Source of the DNA: Nitrospinales bacterium
GTDB taxonomy: Bacteria > Nitrospinota_A > UBA7883 > JACRGQ01
NCBI GenBank assembly: GCA_023248495.1
Contig: JAHFEK010000013.1
Location: forward strand, 1 to 54,074
Length of the DNA: 54,074 nt
Direction of reading: 5' to 3'
Below are positions 29,196 through 37,274 of the stretch, in pieces (within the stretch, counting starts at the first letter, position 1; each line of letters starts with the position of its first letter). A model generated the notes under the pieces. The model was given only the letters and a program-made list of their open reading frames with translations, made no database searches and was not told where the DNA came from. A program made the translations under genes and the position numbers.

Positions 29196-30503
29196 CAGGC
29201 TGTTGAAAAACGTCCCTTCTGCGGCATTTTTCTTTTCCGTATGCTGATTTGCAGGGCTGTCCTTTGGTGGTGCGGCATCCATTGATTTCATTTCGCCCCC
29301 ACCGGAGTGAAGCTTTAAAGTTCCGTCTAACTTGAAGTAGCCGTCAGGCGGCGCGGGCAAGTAATCGCCCGATGCGGAGCAGGTTGTAGGCCGAGAGAAC
29401 CCATAGACATTGTTCCCGTACCCGCTCAAGTCCACGGAAGCGGGTCTTACGTAGATTGCCCACCGTTTTTATCCAGCCGAATATTTCTTCCACCAGTTTC
29501 CGTTTCCGCTGGCTCACCTGATATCCCTTGTGCTTGGCGGTGCGGCTATCCAGACCTTGCGTCTTGCGTCCCGCTATCATGGCAATGTGCGGTTTAACGC
29601 ACCGCGTGAGCAAACCGGTCACGAATTCCTGCGCATGATACCCTTTGTCGGCCCCCAGCGTCTTGGGTTCTATGTCCCTCTTTATCAGCCGATCCAGCAT
29701 GGCAAGTGCGGCATCACGCTCGGCGTTTCCGTCGGCCTTCAACAGCTCAACATCGACACACAACCCATGCCGGTTCTCCATAAGGGCGTTGCAGGAATAC
29801 GACAGCTTGGCCTCCTTGCCCTTCCCTTTGCGTATCAGCCGTGCGTCCGGGTCGGTCGTGCTGGCATGGGTGGCATTGTTCCGCTTCTCCCCGTGGAAGT
29901 CCACTGACGGGTTCGACGGGTCATCGTCATCGTTGTTGACCTGCTCTTTCCCCTTGGCTACGAAACTCTTCATTGAAGCGTACGCTTCGATCAACGTCCC
30001 ATCTACCGTGAAATGTTCGTCCGAAAGAAGATTCTCCGTCCGGGCATATGTCACCACCGTCGCGAAAAACTCCCGCGCCACCTCATGTTTTATCAGACGG
30101 TCGCGGTTCTTGCTGAATGTGCTGTGGTCGAACGACCGTTCCTCAAGGCTCATATCAAGAAACCACCGGAACAGGATGTTGTAGTCCAGGCTTTCGCAGA
30201 ACAGCCGGTCACTCCGCATGGAATACAATGCCATCAGAAGCATACTCTTGAGCAGCCGTTCCGGCGGTATTGATGGGCGGCCCGTCTGCGCGTACATCCC
30301 GTCAAACGTCCGATTAAGCCCCTTGAGGACAGCATCCGCCTGACATTTAACAATACGCAGAGGATGTTCTTGCGGCACCCGTTGTTCAGGAGAAAGATAA
30401 GTGAATATGAACCCTTGCTCTTCGTTCGCGCCACGCATTTCGCACCCCCTTTATGGTTTACGGAATTAGTAACACGATGAAATGGGGTTTTTCAACAACC
30501 TGT
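29196..30503 (-). mobile_element. Intact IS5-group insertion sequence, 1308 bp
   Basis: Terminal inverted repeats CAGGcTGTTGAAAAACg / cGTTTTTCAACAaCCTG; TTAG target duplication at 29192-29195 and 30504-30507. Confidence 0.9.
29344..30438 (-). CDS. IS5-family DDE transposase
   Basis: YAQTGRPSIPPERLLKSMLL, FDHSTFSKNRDRL, FTVDGTLIEAYAS, C-terminal REQCLWVLSAYNLLRIGRL. Confidence 0.92.
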   Translation of the reverse strand: MRGANEEQGFIFTYLSPEQRVPQEHPLRIVKCQADAVLKGLNRTFDGMYAQTGRPSIPPERLLKSMLLMALYSMRSDRLFCESLDYNILFRWFLDMSLEERSFDHSTFSKNRDRLIKHEVAREFFATVVTYARTENLLSDEHFTVDGTLIEAYASMKSFVAKGKEQVNNDDDDPSNPSVDFHGEKRNNATHASTTDPDARLIRKGKGKEAKLSYSCNALMENRHGLCVDVELLKADGNAERDAALAMLDRLIKRDIEPKTLGADKGYHAQEFVTGLLTRCVKPHIAMIAGRKTQGLDSRTAKHKGYQVSQRKRKLVEEIFGWIKTVGNLRKTRFRGLERVREQCLWVLSAYNLLRIGRLLARAA

Positions 30504-30600
30504 TAGGGTTGTTCAACGTTGAAGACGCCGGTGATCGTACTCAGTGGGGAAAAACCGTGAGACCCGAAATTTGCAGTTAAACGGGGCACAGCCACTTTCC

Positions 30601-30855
30601 CTAAGAAGATGCGGAAGTTGACCCCATTCCCTTTTCAACAGCGCGAATCATGTCCCATGATTTCACGTCCAAAGCTTTTGATAGCTTAAGGATGGTTTTT
30701 AGCGTGGGCTGGCGCAGCCCCCTTTCCAAAAGCGAAATATACGTCCTGTCCAGAGAGCACTCGTGGGCCAGCTCTTCCTGGGTCACCCCCTTTTTATTCC
30801 GTTTCTCTTTGAGCACCCTTCCAAAAACCTTCTCTGCCGTTATTTCTTTTCCCAT
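30601..30855 (-). CDS. XRE-family transcriptional regulator
   Basis: LKEKRNKKGVTQEELAHECSLDRTYISLLERGLRQPTLKTILKLSKALDV. Confidence 0.92.
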   Translation of the reverse strand: MGKEITAEKVFGRVLKEKRNKKGVTQEELAHECSLDRTYISLLERGLRQPTLKTILKLSKALDVKSWDMIRAVEKGMGSTSASS

Positions 30856-30883
30856 AACGGTGAAAATAGGCCGGATGCGGATA

Positions 30884-30904
30884 ATAGTCGACGGACTATA
30901 GTCC
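30884..30904. promoter_or_regulatory. Candidate operator for the XRE regulator
   Basis: ATAGTC-gacg-GACTATAGTCC: overlapping half-sites in the divergent intergenic region, including perfect palindrome GGACTATAGTCC (30893-30904). Confidence 0.45.
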
Positions 30905-30972
30905 TAGTATATGTTACAATGAGACGCAATGGCCTTCCAAAGAAGAATCCCCGTGTTGGGTGAACAGGGCGA

Positions 30973-31416
30973 ATGCGCAAGGCGATGAAAACAAGGGTTT
31001 GGAGCGACGTCATGGAGAGAAAAAGGAAACTATCGACCAGTGAGATGCTTGAATGCACGGAAAGCACTTTTTATTCCGTGCTTGAAAAGGTTAGACCGCT
31101 TAAGAAAAAAGAGGATATTGAGGAAGCCTTGCTCCTGATGGCATCCAAGGCAGAAATGGCGCCTCGTGAAATAACCCTTAAACGTGCCCAAAAAATCATT
31201 CAAATTGATTGCCCTGAAAGGCTAAAACCTCGGGCGCACCTGAGCGCCGTTCTTTTTTACGCTGCCGTCTCGTTGACCGTGCAGCAAAAAATGGATCTCT
31301 TGCCGGAAGAGGAATATCAACAGGAATTTAACTATGTCCTCAGCACACTTTCGGTTCTGATTGGGGCGGAGAGGGATAGCAATGAGGTGCTACGCGGAAT
31401 ACTTGGAATATTTTAG
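30973..31416 (+). CDS. Hypothetical protein, divergent from XRE regulator
   Basis: 147-aa ORF with coding-like composition; no recognised domain. Confidence 0.5.
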   Translation: MRKAMKTRVWSDVMERKRKLSTSEMLECTESTFYSVLEKVRPLKKKEDIEEALLLMASKAEMAPREITLKRAQKIIQIDCPERLKPRAHLSAVLFYAAVSLTVQQKMDLLPEEEYQQEFNYVLSTLSVLIGAERDSNEVLRGILGIF

Positions 31417-31615
31417 CAAGTCTAGCGAAAGGATGGCGAAAAAGATGGAATGTGAGGTGCCAAACGGTGAAATGCCGGATATTAAGAGCTACAACAACAT
31501 TATTGGCAAATAAATCATATGGTTGCAAGTACCCAATCAGAAATGTAATATTGCCATTTTAGTATCTGACAAATCACGAAATGTCGTGCGGTTTGAAATG
31601 TAAAGTCAGACTGCC

Positions 31616-31644
31616 TTGACAATAGTAATGCGAGTATATACAAT
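31616..31644 (+). promoter_or_regulatory. Near-consensus sigma70 promoter TTGACA-N17-TACAAT
   Basis: TTGACA 31616-31621, 17-nt spacer, TACAAT 31639-31644. Confidence 0.6.
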
Positions 31645-31650
31645 GGCGTA

Positions 31651-31866
31651 GGTCAGGATGGGCGGATATGACATAAGTACCATTTTGTCACATCTTTTTA
31701 TCAGTAATGTAACAACCCGGCTGGGCTATCCCGGACCGAGAGACGATCTTTTCTATACACGTATTTATGCGCGCATCCTTTTTTATACGCACATCCCGCA
31801 TAAATTATGCGTAAATACTCATAAATCCAAAACCGCCGCTACGCTTTTTCGTAGTAGGCGTTTTTT
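31651..31866 (+). ncRNA. Candidate orphan sRNA (about 215 nt)
   Basis: Consensus promoter followed by an intrinsic-terminator-like hairpin with no convincing ORF between; internal imperfect inverted repeat 31761-31818. Confidence 0.3.
31834..31866 (+). terminator. Rho-independent terminator, possibly bidirectional
   Basis: CGCCgCTACG-CTTTTT-CGTAGtaGGCG followed by TTTTTT. Confidence 0.65.
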
Positions 31867-33515
31867 CTGCTTCCATGCAGCTTCAATTTCCCGGCTTTGG
31901 TCATACGCCGGAGCAGGTTGCTGGCTTGGTCGCCTTTCAGGCTGCACAAATCCATCGCATCTCCGCGGGTGATGCGTCCATGAGCTTCAACATATTCCAG
32001 AATCATAGCCTCCTGCCGGATCGGGTCAATCCCATGCGCATGGACGTATCCCGCCGCCCCGCCAAATATCTTATAAAGCCGGGCGCTCAGGTGGTATACC
32101 CGGCCCCGTTTTTCACCCTTGGCTTCCACAAGACCCCGCTCAACAAGCCGCTCAACAATGGCCCTTGCATGAGATTCACCACGTTGTGTCAATATTTCGA
32201 GTGTTTGCATATCCGCTCGCCGCTCATGTTGCAGTTGATTGAGGATCAGCAAATCTTCCAGTCCAAGGGGTGTTCCAGCCTTATCCTGTTCATAAACAAA
32301 CGCGGAAAATTCAAGCGAAGCGTCCCCGCCGCGCAATAAAAGCCGGACAGTATCCTTATCGCTTTGCGAATAATCCGGGAGCGGGCGGCCATAGGCAAGC
32401 TGTCCGAAATAAATCTTGTCTATGCCCCGCCCCGTGGTTTCCACAAGGCCAATGCGCCGGAATGCTTCCGCCAAAATTGGATTGCGAGGCTTCGGCTCGT
32501 GCGTAAGCAGGTTGTTGAGGGTAATCCCTTCAAGAAAACCGCCGGGATTGGTGAATAAAAGATGATCGGCATGCAACTGGATGTGCGTCGCCCCCAGCCG
32601 CGCATAATCACGGTGGAGAACGGCGTTATTCACCGCCTCACGAAAAGCCACCGGGGCATAATCCGGGATTGGCAACCGCAACATCCCTATCACGGCTTCT
32701 TTCTCTCCATTTCGCGCCCTAAAACGCTCTTCAATTGCTTCAAGGGTTTTCAGCAATGGAGAATAAAACCAGTCGTTGACTACAACGTCACCTTTTATAT
32801 CCAGAACCTGGAAGGCCACCTGATGAGCGGGAACAGAGCGGCGCAATATTTCCTCTCTCCCCAAAATCAATAACCCGGCCACATTGGGCAACAGGTCGCC
32901 GCCCCTGCTTTCCACAAGCCGCAATGCTTGCGCCAATTGCCGGTCATCAAGGGATAGCAACACCTCATCGCCGCGCCGCCCTCGGATGGTCTGGCGTAAG
33001 CGCTCGATTTCCAACGGATCAATATCAGCCCACGAGACACCTTCTGGAATTTGCGCTGAGTAATCCACCAGACCCAGGTCGCTTTTTCTGCTTGTGTGCT
33101 CGTGCGGATAAAACGGCCTACATTCCGGGCCGCTGGTTGTCATTGCCCGGCGAAGGCATTTCCCTTCTTTCGTGGCGCAGATTTCCGGGTATGCGCCCAC
33201 CTCGATGGCGATAACGGCCTTTCCTTCCACCTCATGTGTGCTGACCCGCGCATTTATTGCCGGGGAGGTATTATTGAAAATCGCCGCTTGTAATTTAAAT
33301 GGGTCGGTACTTGAACCATGACGCGGCCTCGCCCCAGTAACGGTGCCGTCATTCTCAACGCCTATCAGCAAAACACCGCCGGAGGTGTTCGCCAAGCAAA
33401 CGATGTTTTCGTATATTTCCCGGTCGGAAAGCGGCTCCTTTGGCTCGCTTTTGAACTCAACGGATACACTTTCCCCAGCTTTCAGGATGTCCTTTAATCG
33501 GTTAATCGTTTCCAC
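31839..33515 (-). CDS. AlbA_2/Schlafen-AAA_4-like ATP-binding protein (COG2865-type, RecG-related)
   Basis: VSVEFKSEPKEPLSDREIYENIVCLANTSGGVLLIGVENDG; REAVNNAVLHRDY; C-terminal winged HTH; probable GTG start at 33515. Confidence 0.85.
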   Translation of the reverse strand: METINRLKDILKAGESVSVEFKSEPKEPLSDREIYENIVCLANTSGGVLLIGVENDGTVTGARPRHGSSTDPFKLQAAIFNNTSPAINARVSTHEVEGKAVIAIEVGAYPEICATKEGKCLRRAMTTSGPECRPFYPHEHTSRKSDLGLVDYSAQIPEGVSWADIDPLEIERLRQTIRGRRGDEVLLSLDDRQLAQALRLVESRGGDLLPNVAGLLILGREEILRRSVPAHQVAFQVLDIKGDVVVNDWFYSPLLKTLEAIEERFRARNGEKEAVIGMLRLPIPDYAPVAFREAVNNAVLHRDYARLGATHIQLHADHLLFTNPGGFLEGITLNNLLTHEPKPRNPILAEAFRRIGLVETTGRGIDKIYFGQLAYGRPLPDYSQSDKDTVRLLLRGGDASLEFSAFVYEQDKAGTPLGLEDLLILNQLQHERRADMQTLEILTQRGESHARAIVERLVERGLVEAKGEKRGRVYHLSARLYKIFGGAAGYVHAHGIDPIRQEAMILEYVEAHGRITRGDAMDLCSLKGDQASNLLRRMTKAGKLKLHGSRKNAYYEKA

Positions 33516-33525
33516 TTTTTTTATT

Positions 33526-33930
33526 TTACCCCGTTGTCTTGGAAGCATACCATTCGCGCTCTTCGACTCCTGGCAGCCGTGTTAACAACACAACAATATG
33601 AAACCACGGTAATTGGTCAGCGGCCTGCTGACCAAATGACCGTTCCGGGCATTCCTCAGCGAAACGCCTCATGTATTTAAGGTTGGTGGGTGAAAAACCT
33701 TTCATTTCGGGAAAAGCCGAACGCAGGTCCTTGGCTAAAGTTTCGATGACCTTGGCACCCCATCCGTGAACTTGCTGTTTTTTCAGAATACCGCGTCCGA
33801 TCTCCCAATAAAGCCGGACAAGTTCGCCATTGACGGCCAAGGTTGCCCTAAACTGGACTGTGGCAATGCGTGATTTGAGATCCGCCAGCCAAACTGAATA
33901 ATCGGGTGGCATTGGGCTAAGTTGCGTCAT
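33526..33930 (-). pseudogene. Truncated DUF1016 (YhcG/PDDEXK-associated) N-terminal domain
   Basis: FRATLAVNGELVRLYWEIGRGILKKQQVHGWGAKVIETLAKDLRSAFPEMKGFSPTNLKYMRRFAE; ends at EREWYASKTTG* before the nuclease domain. Confidence 0.8.
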
Positions 33931-34040
33931 GGTTGCCCTCCTTCTTCGCCAATCTCTTCAGGTTTAACGATGTTCCCCTTAAACTCTACCCACTCGGTTT
34001 CGTGCAGCAGAGCAAGCAGTTCCTTTAATCGGTTAATCAT
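33927..34040 (-). pseudogene. N-terminal fragment of a second AlbA_2-type gene (37 aa)
   Basis: MINRLKELLALLHETEWVEFKGNIVKPEEIGEEGGQP*; TGA overlaps the ATG of the DUF1016 ORF. Confidence 0.6.
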
Positions 34041-35498
34041 TTAAGCTTTTGAACCTGAGGGTTTATTTGTTGAAGAAGCATCTATGAGGATTATATCAAT
34101 GCAGTTCTGCAATTTGAGGTCTTTTATGATCCTTTGAACTTTTGACAACTCCTCTTTGGAAAAAAATAAAATGACCTTCAACGAACGCTCAGCATCGCTT
34201 GCCTTCTCATATATTTCAACCTGCTTTTCCATATTTCGCCGAAGGTGTGTATTCTTTGCCAATTTGAATTCAACGAGGGATTTATCGGAATTACCCCTAG
34301 ATATTTTGAAATCTACTGGCCCCCTCCCATCGTTTACTTCCCTGCTTACATCCGATGACGTGGCAAACCAAGTTAAACGAAATAGAATTTGCAAGTCGCT
34401 CTCTCGCCGGATCGGTTCACCGTTAGTATAAAATAATTTGTGTCCCCCCTTGTTTTCAATTACGTCCTTAAGAAATAGAACTCTTTGGAGTGCTTCTTCA
34501 TATGTACCGATCCCGATTGAATAAAATTTATGAGTATTTTCGAGGTCTTTGACGAACTCACGAAGTTGCTTTATAAATATATCTTCAATTTCCTTTACCC
34601 TTATCTCACTTACTGAGACCGCTTGCTCCCCATGCTTTTCTTTAAAACTTATGAAGTAGTCAACGAACTCTGGAAACTTTGTTATAACTTTACCTCTCGC
34701 CTCGCGGACATCCTTGTCCTTTGGCTTTTTAGGCAAAACGCTACGAAGATAGTTATTTAATTGTGCCCTGAGCTGAGCATTTGGAATAGCTTGGGCAACC
34801 TCGTCATAATTATTAAATAAGTCCGACCTGTTTATCCATGTGTCTTCTTTTGTCAAAATATCTTTGGGGGTCAGAATGACATAATCACCGTTATGGAATG
34901 GTAATTCAAACCGGCCACTTTCCCATGATTCCGTTTGGTAGTTGAAGCGCACCTTATTAAGTGCCACAATTTTCCTCTGGTCATCCTTTAAAAACCTCTT
35001 AGCGAACGCTTGTGTATAGTTAAGCAGAAATGCTTTGATAAGATTTGTCGTAAAATCACTTATCTTATCTTTACCAACTCCCGCTTTCACGAGGCAGAGC
35101 TTTTCAAGGTGGCTTCCCTTCGTAAGTGTTTCTCCGCCAAAATCCTTGAAGACCTCATGCAAATTATTAAAGAGCGCTGTTGCGAAGTCAGGGCCAAGAC
35201 CAGCTCCGCCATTACCAACGAGGCAGAACCCCAGCCAATTTTGCTTAATCTCTGGAAATTCATACCAATTCTGCAAAAGACCTTTATCTAGAATTCCGGG
35301 ATCAGCCTTATCTTTCAGGAATGTGATGTAGCGTATTATGTCAACATGGAGTTGTTTATATTCAGGCTTAATGCTATTGAAAAGCAAGAAAGGATCGATA
35401 AAAAGTGGAAGGTCATTGATTAGCGATATATTAAATGCCCCGTAATTCTCAACATCGTCAGGGTCTATCCCAAAAAAATCAGAAAAATGTATCTGCAT
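34041..35498 (-). CDS. Uncharacterised protein with C-terminal PD-(D/E)XK-like nuclease motif
   Basis: GRGPVDFKISRGNSDKSLVEFKLAKNTHLRRNMEKQVEIYEKA (D...ExK...Q). Confidence 0.65.
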   Translation of the reverse strand: MQIHFSDFFGIDPDDVENYGAFNISLINDLPLFIDPFLLFNSIKPEYKQLHVDIIRYITFLKDKADPGILDKGLLQNWYEFPEIKQNWLGFCLVGNGGAGLGPDFATALFNNLHEVFKDFGGETLTKGSHLEKLCLVKAGVGKDKISDFTTNLIKAFLLNYTQAFAKRFLKDDQRKIVALNKVRFNYQTESWESGRFELPFHNGDYVILTPKDILTKEDTWINRSDLFNNYDEVAQAIPNAQLRAQLNNYLRSVLPKKPKDKDVREARGKVITKFPEFVDYFISFKEKHGEQAVSVSEIRVKEIEDIFIKQLREFVKDLENTHKFYSIGIGTYEEALQRVLFLKDVIENKGGHKLFYTNGEPIRRESDLQILFRLTWFATSSDVSREVNDGRGPVDFKISRGNSDKSLVEFKLAKNTHLRRNMEKQVEIYEKASDAERSLKVILFFSKEELSKVQRIIKDLKLQNCIDIILIDASSTNKPSGSKA

Positions 35499-35524
35499 AA
35501 TATTTTTAAAATTCCTTAGTTCTT

Positions 35525-36262
35525 TTACAGCTTTGCGGTTGTTTCATTTTTAGCTGGAAATTCGACATGTATTGTTTTCCCTTCTGGAAAATGCGTTTTA
35601 AGACATTTACCAAGTCGTTCCGTATTTATTTTTAACCGGTCGATGGTTTCATCCACTACTTTTATCATCGTATCTGTCGCCAATTTTAACGTCTGATTTA
35701 AACGGTTCCCCAATAAATCCGCAGCTTGGTTCGCATTGTGTTGCCCCTGGATAAATCCAGCCTGTTCAAGTTTCGGCTGCACATCATCACGGTGGAGTCT
35801 TGAACGCTCATTTATTGAGCCAACTGCATTTCTATATGCTTCCTCAGAAAGCGCCAACTCCCCCAATAAGTTTGGTTCATCCGTCTCAAGCAAAAAAGAT
35901 AATGCCTCAACGTTTAATTTTATTTTTTCGAATGGAAGTGCAGGTAGAATCAAAAGGAAGGCATGGTCATTGGTACGCCACGGGTCTATAAATTGGAGCC
36001 TAAAAGAACCAAGAAGGTTAATCATATGCATTAAATTGAATAAAGCTATATTCCCATTGATCCTATTTTGATTTCTTATATTCTCGCGTTCTTTCTCGGC
36101 ATTTTTGTCAAAAGCGACCTTTGCCCCAAAATAAGCGGCTCCAACAGTTGCTATGCTAGTAACAACAACAGTAATTATAGCTTCCCAAAGCTTCTGGTAC
36201 GCAAGCCACCCAATACCTAAACATGAAATTACGCCTGCCATTAATGAAAATGGTTTCAACAT
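35525..36262 (-). CDS. Membrane protein (two N-terminal TMs, cytosolic helical domain)
   Basis: Hydrophobic segments at residues about 5-22 and 28-50, then charged helical region. Confidence 0.55.
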   Translation of the reverse strand: MLKPFSLMAGVISCLGIGWLAYQKLWEAIITVVVTSIATVGAAYFGAKVAFDKNAEKERENIRNQNRINGNIALFNLMHMINLLGSFRLQFIDPWRTNDHAFLLILPALPFEKIKLNVEALSFLLETDEPNLLGELALSEEAYRNAVGSINERSRLHRDDVQPKLEQAGFIQGQHNANQAADLLGNRLNQTLKLATDTMIKVVDETIDRLKINTERLGKCLKTHFPEGKTIHVEFPAKNETTAKL

Positions 36263-36376
36263 CCTTCATTCTCCTTATTCATAATCCGCAGAGCACCGAG
36301 GCGAGGGAGTTGATTTCGGATTCCCATTGGGGGCAGTTTTCGCTTTTGGCATCGATGCATTCTTGAACTTGCATTT

Positions 36377-37216
36377 TTATTTTCTCGCCATTGTTTCCGT
36401 GTGGGTGTCAAAAAGGAATGTTGCGAGGGTTGAGGCGGCTCCGACCGCTAGTTTCGCGTGTCGTGGATCCAACCTTTCAGCTTTGCCGTGTTTTCCATGT
36501 CCCGTGCCATAAAGGCCGCGAAGCTCCGCAAGGCCGTTGCCAATTGCGCCGAGATTTTGAAGTAACCGTTTTAACACATCACTTCCCCTCCCAGACTCAT
36601 GGATACCTTCCGGGACAAGCTCCAATTCTTTTAAGGCCTTTTTTGTCAGCTCCTGAATGTCCGGTGAACCGGACACGGGCTTTCCTCGTTCCGCAAGAAT
36701 CGTCTTGCAACAGGTTTCTATCAGCTCCTTTGCCGTGCCGATGGCAAGAGATGGATCGTTTTCAATGGATGCTTCCATGCGCCGAATCTGCTCGCCTAGA
36801 TGTTTTGCATCGAAAACAACGGCTGTATTTTTCAAATGATTCAGATTTACGTTGCCAGCAAGTAGTCGATTTGCAATGCTCCTGCATTGCCGTGCCAGTT
36901 CAATATTTTTTTCATCTTGCACAGAATCTGTGCGCCAGGAAGCAGATTTTGCCCGTGACGCAATTAATTCCGCACGTTCAATCATAGCGAGAAGAACCTT
37001 CCCGACTATGGCATTTTCGTCAAGCTTCCAGAATTCACGAAGTTTTTTGGCTTTGGAAGCGCCATTTGACCGATACCTTTCTGAGTGGATGTCTATATTG
37101 GCGGCATCCCCAAAGAAAACTCCGAACGTTCCGTCCGAAAAATCGAGCACATACCCGCCAGACATATTAAGTAATTTTTCTAATTGGGCTGTTTCTTGAG
37201 GATTAAGAGAGCTCAT
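36377..37216 (-). CDS. Abortive-infection-like protein with Abi_C (AbiJ-type) C-terminus
   Basis: DPSLAIGTAKELIETCCKTIL...LKRLLQNLGAIGNGLAELRGLYGTGHGKH...RHAKLAVGAASTLATFLFDTH. Confidence 0.8.
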   Translation of the reverse strand: MSSLNPQETAQLEKLLNMSGGYVLDFSDGTFGVFFGDAANIDIHSERYRSNGASKAKKLREFWKLDENAIVGKVLLAMIERAELIASRAKSASWRTDSVQDEKNIELARQCRSIANRLLAGNVNLNHLKNTAVVFDAKHLGEQIRRMEASIENDPSLAIGTAKELIETCCKTILAERGKPVSGSPDIQELTKKALKELELVPEGIHESGRGSDVLKRLLQNLGAIGNGLAELRGLYGTGHGKHGKAERLDPRHAKLAVGAASTLATFLFDTHTETMARK

Positions 37217-37274
37217 AACCCTCCCTCCGCCTGTTTTTCGATATACTTATACGTCTTCAACAGCCGTAAGCACC

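Noticed and set aside
28986-29435. 149-aa minus-strand ORF at the IS left end
   Set aside because: Out of frame with the transposase and runs out of the IS across the inverted repeat; probably spurious.
31658-31972. 104-aa + strand ORF after the strong promoter
   Set aside because: Reads through a good terminator and antisense into the AlbA_2 gene; no coding character.
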